From: Verticillium longisporum
Lineage: Eukaryota; Ascomycota; Sordariomycetes; Glomerellales; Plectosphaerellaceae
Direction: 5' to 3'
NCBI GenBank assembly: GCA_019188255.1
Contig: JAETXT010000003.1
Location: 2,790,001-2,854,000, forward strand
Length of the DNA: 64,000 bases
Made by a program: the position numbers and the translations under genes. Numbering within the stretch: the first letter of the stretch is position 1; every line of letters starts with the position of its first letter. The notes below the pieces were generated by a model. The model saw only the letters and a list, made by a program, of their open reading frames with translations, was not told where the DNA came from and did no database searches. Of this stretch, positions 47,278 through 57,297 are shown in pieces.

Positions 47278-49151
47278 CTAGCTTAGCAACCTTTGAATCG
47301 AGACCTTGATGTCTCCATTGATACTTGTTGCGAGCTCCCCATTCCTCAAGTCAGAGTCGATTCCGGCTTCTGGCCCCATTCCAAGTCTCGCGAGTTGGTC
47401 ATTGCCGCTCGACTGCCGAGCGAGATCCTCATTCGGCCACCTCAGAACACTGGGAGTATTCATTCCCACGCCCAGCTCTAATATGACGGTTCTTGTTGCT
47501 GTATTTGACATGTGATCGGAATTGCTCCCAAGTCTCCTCGCCACCTTTGAAAGGCGCTTCATTGAACCATGACCCAGCCCGTATGCAGATGGACATCCTT
47601 CCCTCGCAGTATCGGCATCGTGGTACTTTACTGGAATCCGTAAGCTGTTGCGATGAGGCATCCAAGTACGGGACAGTGGTTCGGAGGGCGTCGTCGCTTC
47701 AGGCCGGCAATGAGCAAGGCATTGCAGAACGGCATACGACCTCTGAGGCGTGGAGAGACTTTCTGCAGGCCAGCCATGGGCGAGAAACAGGCCATCGGCA
47801 TTCGAAGTCCTGATATGAGCCTTGGCACCGGACCTGCGTACCCAGGACAGGAGCCCGTCATAAAGCTCCGATCGCGGCCAGTTCTTGACCAAGCCGAGGT
47901 GGGTGAAAAATAAGCCCCAGCGGTCCTGTTCGGATTACCAGCCATCAAACCAAATGCGCTATACAGCGTCGACAGACCATGCCTCTTCTTGAAAGAGGGG
48001 AAGCTTCGAGAGAACAGGGTCCTAGAATTGTAATCCAAGCCTGCCGCTGCAGGAAACCCGGCGCCAACACTGACCAAGATGGTGTCCGCTGAAGCAAGCC
48101 AATCTCGGGCTGTTTCGATGGACTGGCACTCGATCTGAGGCGCTGGTGACATTTCGCGTGGTAGAAGTTGTGCCGTCCACCCATCCTGGAGAGTTTTGAG
48201 CGTCTCCTGGTAGATGAATACGTCGGCTTCCATAAAGGTGTTGAAGATCACATCCGTGACCGTAGTGTCAGGATGCTGTATCAACCACCGATAAACCTTG
48301 TAAGCGGCAATCCTTGCTGCTGGGGCAGCTGGGAATGAGAAGAGACCTGTAGATATGCAGCAGAAAGCAATGATTTTGCGCCCAGAGTCCAGCGCAGGGA
48401 GAGCCTCGACGCCCTCGAGTGCAGAGACGTAGCACGCAGCCAGTTGATCCCTCTCACTTGTGGTAGGTTCGGACTGTGGTGCAAGTTGGGGTCCAACAGC
48501 GTGCACAACATGCCGAGACGGCAAGCAGTAACCCTTAGTAGCGATGCTCTCGCCGGGATTTAAGTTGGTGAGCTGCTTGGTCATGACTCGGCGGCACTCG
48601 TCGCGCAGTCGAGGACCGGCTGCTGCATAGATAACGTTGTCGATACATGGGTGTGACGGCTGGAAGCATCCAAGCCCCTGTCCATTCGCTGCGTTGACGA
48701 TTGCGTTCACATTCGAGAGGGTCGTAATGTCGCCGCGCCAGAAGCCTATCTTTGTTGAGACCGGATTGTTGAGGGATGCGACGGCTGTAATAGTGTTAGC
48801 CAGCGTCAGAACCCTATTGCCTCTTTCTGCGATGAGGATGTCGTCGATTTTAGCGAGTATGTGCTGCGGTAGTTCTGTTTCTGATGTCCGGATGCATAGC
48901 AGTTCTTGCAAGATGCGTAGCTGAGTCGAATGCTCAAAATGCCCCAGGTGATCTGCGAGCTGATTATACTGGTGCTTGTGGTGACCATGTTGACGAGCCT
49001 GCGGCTTGCTTGGCCGGCGCTGGAAGAGGTCGTGGAGAAGGTAATAGACTGTGATTTTCAGGTCAGTTATGATGAAGGCTTTGCTTGTGTGGATGAATGG
49101 ACGAGTGAAAAACATTTGAGGTTGGCGTGACAGAAGTGCACCATTTTGCAT
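47278..49151 (-). CDS. Macrodomain-SirTM fusion protein with frame breaks
   Basis: From the ATG at 49151 (MQNGALLSRQ), an N-terminal helical region leads to a Zn-type macrodomain (STKIGFWRGDITTLSNVNAI, NAANGQGLGCFQPSHPC). The Cys-His-Cys set in GCFQPSHPC fits the zinc site of this class. A second domain is a class M sirtuin (SADTILVSVGAGFPAAAGL, FTHLGLVKNWPRSELY, TSNADGLF, STPQRSYAVLQC, CRYC, LELGVGMNTPSVLRWP). Class M sirtuins ADP-ribosylate carrier proteins and partner macrodomains remove the mark; here both are in one chain, as in other fungi. The frame breaks near 47921 (one C missing), near 47675, and near 47487-47493 (compensating). So either this is a decaying gene or the consensus is wrong. 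Intact length would be about 620 residues. Confidence 0.82.
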
Positions 49152-49550
49152 GCCTTGATACTCCGTGTCCGCCACTCATACCGTTTGTAATGTCAAGGCC
49201 GTATGATTACCTATACGATCCTTAACAAACCAACGTTTATTAAGATACGCTGTCAATTAAAACTAGTCGCACATGGCTCTGTCTACTACTATACACTTCG
49301 ACTCAGGTAGGTGACTTTGATCTGTGCCTCTAAATCAGCCGCCTACGGGGAGAAATGAGTTCTGCTCCTCAATGAAGATGGGGTTATATCTCAGCAATCG
49401 GAATCGTAATTCGACGAGCCGCCGAAACTACAAACAGGTGCTTGATGAATGTTGCCTTTCAATTCAATACGTAGATGCACAAAGAGTCCAAAAACATTCA
49501 AAGCATGCAACGCGATTGACTTATCCCATTTCTTGAAATTTTGGCAGTTC

Positions 49551-49830
49551 CTAGCGGACAGAAGGGTGGCATGGACTTGGCTTCTGGGGTTTCAGGGCCG
49601 TGGTCGACATAGGACTTGACAAGACGGCGCTGGTCCTCGATAGTGCGGAACACGTTAAGGTGACAGGCGTGCGGCGTAACCGTGCGGATGTAGTCGAACA
49701 TTCATTCGTTGACGTTGATGGCAAAATCGCGACCAGGCATGTAAGCACCCGCTTGCTCAAAACGATTGACGACCAGCTGTCTTTGGTCGTTCCCAGATAG
49801 CAGCGATGACGTTTCAGTATTAGCAGGCCC
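49551..49830 (-). pseudogene. Decayed coding fragment, family not recognised
   Basis: One minus-strand frame reads like protein (RQLVVNRFEQAGAYMPGRDF, then MFDYIRTVTPHACHLNVF, RTIEDQRRLVKSYVD). It is cut by a TGA that could be a mutated Trp codon, between NVNE and MFDYIR. No start or conserved domain is visible. It may be a relic of a longer gene. Confidence 0.35.
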
Positions 49831-50407
49831 TCTTCGTAAAATGTTGCCGTGTCGGGTCTGAATACAACGTTAGTACCATTATGACAGTAAATGGAATGGA
49901 AGTACGCGTATTTAATGGCCAAGCAAACTTTTTACAGTTTTTACAATAATATCATTTCCGCCGCAAGGTTCGATTCGAAGGGACATTTTACGTCATGAAG
50001 GATTGCCATGTCGGGATGCCTCCCCTCGAACAGTATACATCTCCGCGAACCAGTCCATGATCGACGATGGACTTGGGGTTTGGGGGCTAGGATGCTACTA
50101 TCTTAGGGGAGACATCCAACTGTGTCTCACCATGCGTCATACTGTATCATAATTCTTGGGGCTGGTGATCATGGAGTTGCACCTTTTCCACAACCAATGT
50201 TCCGCCGACATGACTTGGTATCATGAATGGTTTGTGATCCGCCAGCGCATTTTACTGCCAACGTTGTTTTGGGGGCGATGATGGGGCTTCGTCCGGCGCG
50301 AAGGATTGTGACCGACGATCGAAGGGCAGTGCCGTATTTGAACTTGGCTTCAAGCCTGGGCAGACGTCAATGGCCTCAGTGTGGATTTTATCGCACACAA
50401 AACTCGC

Positions 50408-50414
50408 TATATAA
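50408..50414 (+). promoter_or_regulatory. TATA box of the secreted protein gene at 50572
   Basis: TATATAA about 160 bp upstream of the ATG, in a pyrimidine/A-rich leader. Confidence 0.5.
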
Positions 50415-50571
50415 CGCTAAGATCCTCCCTGCTCTTAAACCTAAGACTTAGATACATCAACCGCACAATAAGCAACACCATCAGTAAGACAATTACCATT
50501 ACCGTTTCCATCAACGTCACTATCACAAATATACTTTCCACCAAAGCCATCTCAGCAATTCTCAGACCATC

Positions 50572-51102
50572 ATGCATTTCCAGCAACTTACATCCTTCCT
50601 GCTCACCTCTGCCGCTGTCACAAGCGCAAAGCCTTTGGCAAGCGTCTTCAAGCGCGATGACCACCCTGTCGACTTCAAGCAAACTTGTGAGAAGAATCAG
50701 CCGCCTAAAGGCAACTGTGTTTTCGTCATCGCCGGCGGAACCACCCTCGAATGGAGTGGCACCAATCTTGGCAATGGTGAAGCCGATCGAGTCGCTGTCG
50801 TAACAGATTCGAACTGCAAAACACTCGCAATCAAGGAATGGGAGCCAACAGGTCCTGGATTCCACGTGGTGTTTGACGACCCCAAGGTGCCAAAGAGTGG
50901 CGACCTCCATGCTAGTACTAGCTACATTGGTTCGGATGGCGTGTCCGAACCAGACTGGCTCAGACTTGACGGCAGCGATGTGCCTGGATGGGACTGTGGA
51001 GAAAGGCAGAATGAGTTGGGTGGGTTTCTGGGAGTTGAGGGTGGCTACTGGAAGGCTTGTAACTTCCCGTGTACTCAGGAGGCGTGGGACAACTGGGACT
51101 AA
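50572..51102 (+). CDS. Small secreted protein with six Cys, 176 residues
   Basis: Single exon. The signal peptide is MHFQQLTSFLLTSAAVTSA, followed by a short propeptide ending in KR (about residue 28), a Kex2-type site. The mature part has six Cys (QTCEKN, GNCVF, SNCKT, GWDCGE, KACNFPC), enough for three disulfides, and is Gly/Asp/Trp-rich towards the end. No known family recognised. Size, secretion and Cys content are those of an extracellular or effector-like protein; the role is unknown. Confidence 0.75.
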   Translation: MHFQQLTSFLLTSAAVTSAKPLASVFKRDDHPVDFKQTCEKNQPPKGNCVFVIAGGTTLEWSGTNLGNGEADRVAVVTDSNCKTLAIKEWEPTGPGFHVVFDDPKVPKSGDLHASTSYIGSDGVSEPDWLRLDGSDVPGWDCGERQNELGGFLGVEGGYWKACNFPCTQEAWDNWD

Positions 51103-52319
51103 GCATACATCGTAACGCTGATATCTGGGTTGTCTCTCATCGGCATAGCTATTCAAGATGAAGAAAAATTGATCTTGCTTATCCAATTGAGACCATGAGG
51201 CTTCTAAATTCCATGATGATTGATAAAAGATGTGGCTTTGACCAGGAGATAGAACGGACAAGAACACGCTATCTCAGAAGCTAATATGATTCCTGAAGCA
51301 GGAGGAGGAAGTCAGCGGGATCCAAGAACTAGGGCAATATGGGGCCGCTATTTCTTTGGACCTGCGGGTTTATCATAGTGTGAAACACCACCCGTACGAG
51401 GTTTGTTGGCCTTTCTCATGGGTACTATTTTGCAACATTTATAAGGACAACATCTTGACGAAGCTGCGCACCGCAAAACAAGCGACCTTCGATTCTCATA
51501 GCGACTCTAGACATGCTCATGTCAAAGGAGCCTCGCGACGAGTGAAGGGCAAGCAACTCTTTTTTTCTTGGGGTTTGTTCAACAAATGGAACAAGTGATG
51601 TCTTTCTGGATGTGTGACTTACTGACCCCCCTTACAACCAGTTTCCTCAATATGCTAGATCCCTTCCATTGGAACTCTAAAATCTAACAGCAGGCGACCC
51701 CTGTCAGTCTTGTGATCTCCAAAGATCCTGGCAGCACGGTACCATGATAGCAGCACATACCAGCTGGAGGCATTATTCACGGCGGCGAAAAGGGTTTCTG
51801 GAATCTTATGGCCGACACTAGTAATGCTACCATCTCTCAAGAATCAAGCCCAATAATTCACCGAAGAGAGATTGCTTGGCGCCAGCTTCTTCTACAAGCA
51901 TGGCGAAGGCCATTGCATTCGCACAACCTTTTCTCCCCAGTGATAGACCCCTATGTATTCATCGCAATAGCATCACTCTTAGCCCTATATTTTCGTGACG
52001 GAATCTAGGCTGTCCTTTGTCTTCATGAGAAGTCTAGCAAGAATTGGTTTAGTAAATTTATTTCAGAGTTTATGATCAAACTTCCAAATTCGTTCGCATA
52101 TGTCGGTAATACTTGTCGTTTTTAACGTCCTGAAGGGTTGAATCGAGTGTATTCTGCAGATAGTACGCTCTACTCGCCCAGTTTATATCCTATGCGCTAA
52201 GTTTTCTGCCAACACCGAAGCCTGATAACCCCGGGGACAGCTTAAACTCTCCAGAACTCCATAAAACGACTGACTGAAGTCTTTTCCTCATTGAACGTCA
52301 CCCAAAACGTCGCCGAATC
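51103..52319. other. Intergenic region
   Basis: Short open frames only (for example 51356-51598); no supported gene. Confidence 0.5.
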
Positions 52320-52565
52320 TCACTTACGGCAGCAGCCGCAGTTCTGTCTCTTGCCAAAATCGCTGTCGTCGATGTCGGGGAGGCAGCAGCTCTCGCTAAA
52401 GTCGCACGAGAGGCCGCCGCAGCAGTCTCTGTTATTGTAGCAGCCGAGGTTGGGAATCGCGCAGGTCTGGCGGCCTTGCAGTTCCGTGATATCTCTAGCC
52501 TTGAGGCTAGGGATGCCAAGGCTGAAGCCTGCGAGGGTGGAAAGGATGATTATCGAGATCTTCAT
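52320..52565 (-). CDS. Secreted Cys-rich peptide with knottin-like spacing, 81 residues
   Basis: Single exon. The signal peptide is MKISIIILSTLAGFSLG, then a propeptide with basic sites (LKAR, QGR). The mature peptide has ten Cys. The first six are spaced C-x6-C-x5-CC-x4-C-x5-CC, close to an inhibitor cystine knot; a CC pair ends the C-terminal tail after GKR, another Kex2-like site. The open frame is short but the pattern is strong. Such peptides are known as secreted effectors, defensin-like or enzyme-inhibiting molecules; no function can be assigned here. Confidence 0.72.
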   Translation of the reverse strand: MKISIIILSTLAGFSLGIPSLKARDITELQGRQTCAIPNLGCYNNRDCCGGLSCDFSESCCLPDIDDSDFGKRQNCGCCRK

Positions 52566-54282
52566 GTCTTTCGTTTCTAGATCGTTTGTTGAGAGGTTGA
52601 GATGATGGAGGAATAGTAACTAGGGGTTGGGATGGTACTGGGATTAACGTTACAGGACTTTGATGATGGTGATACTGTATGTGGATCCTGCATCTTGGAA
52701 TCCCGCAACGATTGCAGAGTATCCGGCTCTACTTATAATCTCTCACTCACTCTTTTCTAACTTTAATCCTACTGCTAATAAGTACCTGTAGGTGAGATCT
52801 TGCAACTCATAATGTAGCCTATCGGGTTAATTCCCTATCCTTGCCGCCGATAGTGTCTCGATGATCTCGGGCCGCGTCGAATGTGTATACTACAGTGTCT
52901 CGGTTCAATTTTCCTGCCAGCGGCTGACTTAACACCGTGTCTTGGAGATTGACGCCTGTCTTTGAGGGCGTGTAATGTGCACATTCTCAGTTCCGAAAGA
53001 CCTGTACGTATTGGTCAGACGATCCTCAATCTTTGAGGGCACTGACACAGTCTCAGCCGAACGTCATGTAGTGACGTAGCTGAAAGCCTGATCTGTGCCA
53101 ATATGTCTTACTACTCGGCATTTCTGTTATATGTTACACGCTCATAAGCAGTCTGTAGAATTCGCGGTCCTTCTCGAGCACCGTGCTCACAACCCTGACG
53201 TGCATTGGTGATGTGTCGAGGTGCCTAGTAAGCTGGCAAGACCAATGATGCATGGCGGGTCCCCGAACTTGGCAGACTAAGCTGTCAGCATGCTCGAGCG
53301 TCTGAAGGAGTTCCTAGATGACTATAATAGTTGAACCTATTTAGTCTGGCAGATGCTGACAAAATACGGCCGCAACTCCGGGCAGACTGACATTGACAAT
53401 TAAACGTTTTCACAGGACAACGGCGGCAAGTTGGTATTGACCTTTGGCACATCATCCTCTTTTCTTTGGCATATATGATATATGCTTTGAATCACCTAGC
53501 GGAGGAGGTGATATAACAATTTGATGCAAGAAGTGGGATTTCGGAGGCGGGATGTGTTCGTATCAAACCGAGTGGGTGAGAAAGGTGAAGAGGCCGTCCG
53601 TAAGTGATCTTGAAAGTCAATTATCAGGCATATGATAGAAGTAAATCTAAAATCTGGCCCTCCGCAACTAAAAGGGCTGTCCGTAGCCTGTATATCTACG
53701 CCTCCGTAACCTCGAACCCCGTGGGCTAGCCCCCGAGGCGCCCTGTTCGCTGACTCCGCAAGTGCATCCTGACAGTTCGCAACGCAGAATCTTTCCTGTG
53801 AAGAGCGGGAAAGGTGTTGGGGGATTCGGTGGTGAAGTTTTGGCGGAAGCTTCGGTTGGTTGGTATAATACCGTGCTGCACAGATAACTCGATCTCCACC
53901 AGTCTAGGTTGGAACATTTCTTCATTCGCCTTCCGGGGCTTTGATTCTAAGGTCCGAGGCATACTACCCGAACTTCAGCTTGAGCGCGACCAAGGCTGCG
54001 GCCATCCACAAGAAGGGGGCGTGGCGGAGTAAGTAGTACAACCCGACCGGTGGCAAACCCTGCCATGTCTGGTCACAACAACTGGGTCCCGCGGCACGGA
54101 ATCATATATCATTCATAAGCCTTTCTAGACATCTCCATTTTATCATTCTAAGCGTATCGAAACGAAAGGATACATGAAAAGCAAAGCCAAACGAGTGACG
54201 CTGAACGTTGTACTGTCGATCATCAGGTGTACACAAAGGAAAATTCGATAAGGAAATTAATGGTTGAATGGCTGCGACTTGC
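52566..54282. other. Intergenic region
   Basis: About 1.7 kb. Overlapping open frames on both strands at 53668-54032 have no recognisable product and do not splice into one that I can see. Confidence 0.5.
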
Positions 54283-55172
54283 TTATTTGCAGGTCAGATC
54301 GCCACTGCCCTCGAAGGTGCAACGTGTGGGATCGTAAGTGTAAGAAAGCTACATGTTTGTCAGTGAATACTGTTCAGCGCCGCAACTTCTCGGAGATCCA
54401 TACGTTGATGTAACCACCCTCGGAGTTGGTTCTGAACTGGTTGCCTCCTTGGATGTACATGCAGTCGTAGCTAGTAATACTTGTGTTAGCAAGGTCGCAA
54501 AACTATAGAACACTTTGGGAGACGAACTCGGTGTTGAGCAGGCCCAGCTCAAACTTGGCAGAGCGCAGGCCATCGATCTTGGCGGGGTCCGCCAGGGTAT
54601 AACCTTTGTTGTAGCAAGCAGCCGCGGGAAACTTTGCGTAGTCGGGGTTGCGGTCCCACATCTCCTGAGTGGTCTTCTTGGTGAATGCCTCTCTAGCCTG
54701 TTTGGTGGTGTTTGTATCAGCCTATACTGTTTGCTGAAATACAGACGTAATCATGGACCAAAAGTGAGGAGCTGGGAGACTTACCTCATTCCACTCGCCC
54801 AAGTTCTTGATGGTTTCAGCGCCAATTTCTATTGCCATTTTGACGATGATACCAGCGGCCGCCGTGCCGGCGATTCCAACTACCACAACAATGGGTCCAG
54901 CACGCTTGGCCAGTCTGGTCGTGGCCGGTACAGGCTCAGGTCCGATGGTGAGCTTTCCATCAGTGCCCTGCGATGCCGGTCAGTCTCAGATTTCAAAGTC
55001 AGATCATGCGGTTAATCACCTTAAGACCTGTCAAAGTCTCCTGTTTCGAAGGAGGAATGGTGGGGTTAACATCGCCGACAGCAGGCAGGGGACCGGGCTC
55101 AGGCAGAGCAGCGCTGTTTGCCATGCTGTTCAACAGGGCGAAAACGAGACTGGCGGTAGCGAAAAACTGCAT
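54283..55172 (-). CDS. Predicted secreted or membrane-anchored protein, about 210 residues
   Basis: Exons 55172-55020, 54967-54785, 54697-about 54525, 54470-54404 and 54348-54283. The first two joins and the last are clean. The signal peptide is MQFFATASLVFALLNSMANS; a Pro-rich stretch follows. A hydrophobic segment (GPIVVVVGIAGTAAAGIIV) after a KR site could be a membrane anchor. Then come charged and aromatic regions with four Cys (AACYN, YDCMYIQGG, TRCTFEG, DLTCK at the end). The third intron's donor is unclear: the obvious GTCTCC donor does not keep the frame into the YDCMY exon, so either a weak donor or an indel is involved. Family not recognised. Confidence 0.6.
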
Positions 55173-57297
55173 GGTTATTTTAGTCTAGGTGGTGATGGAT
55201 GTTGACGTCGATGTAAAAGGTCAGAAAGGGGTAATCAAATGAAGAATGTTTGAGTAGAAGATGCTGTGAGTGAGTTGCTGCTGAGATCAAAATAGCCAAG
55301 AAGAATGAGCCAAGTCATGAAGCTTTATACTAATTTGCGTTGACCACCGACGCTAATACAATACAACAAAACTGCTGCTGCTCTGTCACATCCTCTTTAC
55401 TCATGCTCTGGCGTCAGGCGGCCCGCGTATGCCGAGCCGAAGAGGTCCGTACCGCAGTGAGGCCATCATCAGGTTGTGCACGGTCAAGCCTGTGATATTG
55501 AGTTTGACTCAGTAACCTTGCGGAAAGAAGGAGCCAGGGCTTTGAAACTGAGGCAACTTTATTGCACCCAGTGTCTCGTCAGCCTGGACAGCTCAGCGAT
55601 TGGCGCAGGGCTCGCAGCTTGATTCTTTACGATCGTGAGCCTCTAAAAACGGAAGTGTCCGAAACATCAACCACAAGCTGTAGGCCCCAGGTGCGTTACC
55701 TAACGCCAACAATATTGAAAGCAATCAAGCGAGCATCATGCGAAGTCATTTCCTTCAGCAGGTAAAAACGCATGCTGGTGAAATACCATGCTGGTCCTAG
55801 GGACAAATCGGGGCGCAGCGTTCTACGAGTCAGAAGCAGTTGCCGTTTCAGTAGACATGTCAATGCTAACCCTTAGGTCACCTATATGAGCTACCTCAAT
55901 CGAGGCTGTTCTTGCGGGGATATTTGCAACGACCGTGCGTCGAACGTCTGCTGCACGAAAGCCATGTACTATGGCAGGTAAGATGCCTACAATGGGCAGA
56001 AAATTGCGACCACCTTGATCGACGGACCAGTCGAGGCGCGTTAGCAATATCTGAAAAGGTCTCGAAATGTGGGCACAGTTATCGACACCACAGGTCGAAG
56101 TACCAGATATCGTATCGCTCAAGCGCTTAAGCTCGTGGCACCCAATGTAGACAAATCGAAGTAAGCGAAGATGCCTCGGCATTCCTACATATGTTGCTCC
56201 TTTTAGCTAGGCAGCAAACTTGTGCTATAGTAGCTCAGAACCAGCCCAGTGTCTGAGCATCCGGAGGGATTGACTTCACCGTGGATCCCCAAAGGTATGG
56301 GTTACATTCGGGTTCAGGGCTCAAATGTACTTAGGTAGTGCTCGAGCGATTGGCACCAGATCGACCAGACGAAACCGGCTCTGCCGAATACGAGGAGTTT
56401 TCGGCAATGACCAAATGTTCGCAGGGGAGGCTGCCAGGTGCATGGGCGCTTGAAGTTCTCCAACATCGATCCGTTCGCGCTCAGATGGGGGCATCCACCG
56501 AGTCATATCCTCGTATGTTTCAGCAGCCTGCACGCTGAGCACTTTCGGTACTCTACCTATTACAGCATCGAAGGGCCAACTGAGGCCATTGCCTGGAGAA
56601 AAAGCTGACCCCAGTCAAGTCACCCAATCGACAGATGAAACAAACGCGCGATTCGGGGCTCGATGCATATGACACCTCGCAGTCGTCGGCTGAGAGAACT
56701 GTATACCTCGCACAACACCCTGCGCCGTCAAAGGAATATTGCTGGCTTCGGCGCGACTTTTGCATCGGGCAGCGACCAAGGATAACGTTTGGTCAATGTG
56801 TGTTTCGATCTTCGGCAGATAGATCGGGATCAAGAGGATCCGGCACGTGGAATGAGGAATCTAATGCTGCAAATATCAGGAAGCCCAAGGCTGATTTGGA
56901 CTGTCGTGTTCTAGTCCGGCTTCTAGAAGGTTGAGCTGACCACAGTCTGTTCCGCCTCACCCACCAGGCTAAATCAGAGATCCGCAGGCACCCCAACTTG
57001 CGCCTCCTGTCGGGGCCGGCCGGCCGGTGACTCAGGCCGAGCCAAGCCGCGTCACCTCCATACATTCCCTTTTTTCTTCTTCGCATTAGGCAGCCGACCC
57101 CGGGCCCCTTCCGCGAAGACCGTGGTCGGTATAAGTCGCGAAGGCTCTTGTCTGCGATCGCGTGAATATCGAGATTGCGCTCCTTGATCCACCTCGATAT
57201 TTGCATCAACCAAAACGGCGAGTCTGTCGTGCCCTGCCTTCGACACCCAAACGCTAGTCCATCTCCACGTCCGTACTTCTCTTATTGTAACCCAGGG
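55173..57297. other. Intergenic region upstream of the ABC transporter
   Basis: About 2.1 kb. Several overlapping short frames on both strands without recognisable products. The right end is the ABC promoter and leader, pyrimidine-rich near 57060. Confidence 0.5.

Larger units (their letters stand above)
49152..50571. other. Intergenic region with a decayed fragment and a TATA box
   Basis: Apart from the fragment at 49551-49830 and the TATA box at 50408-50414, nothing recognised. Confidence 0.45.
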
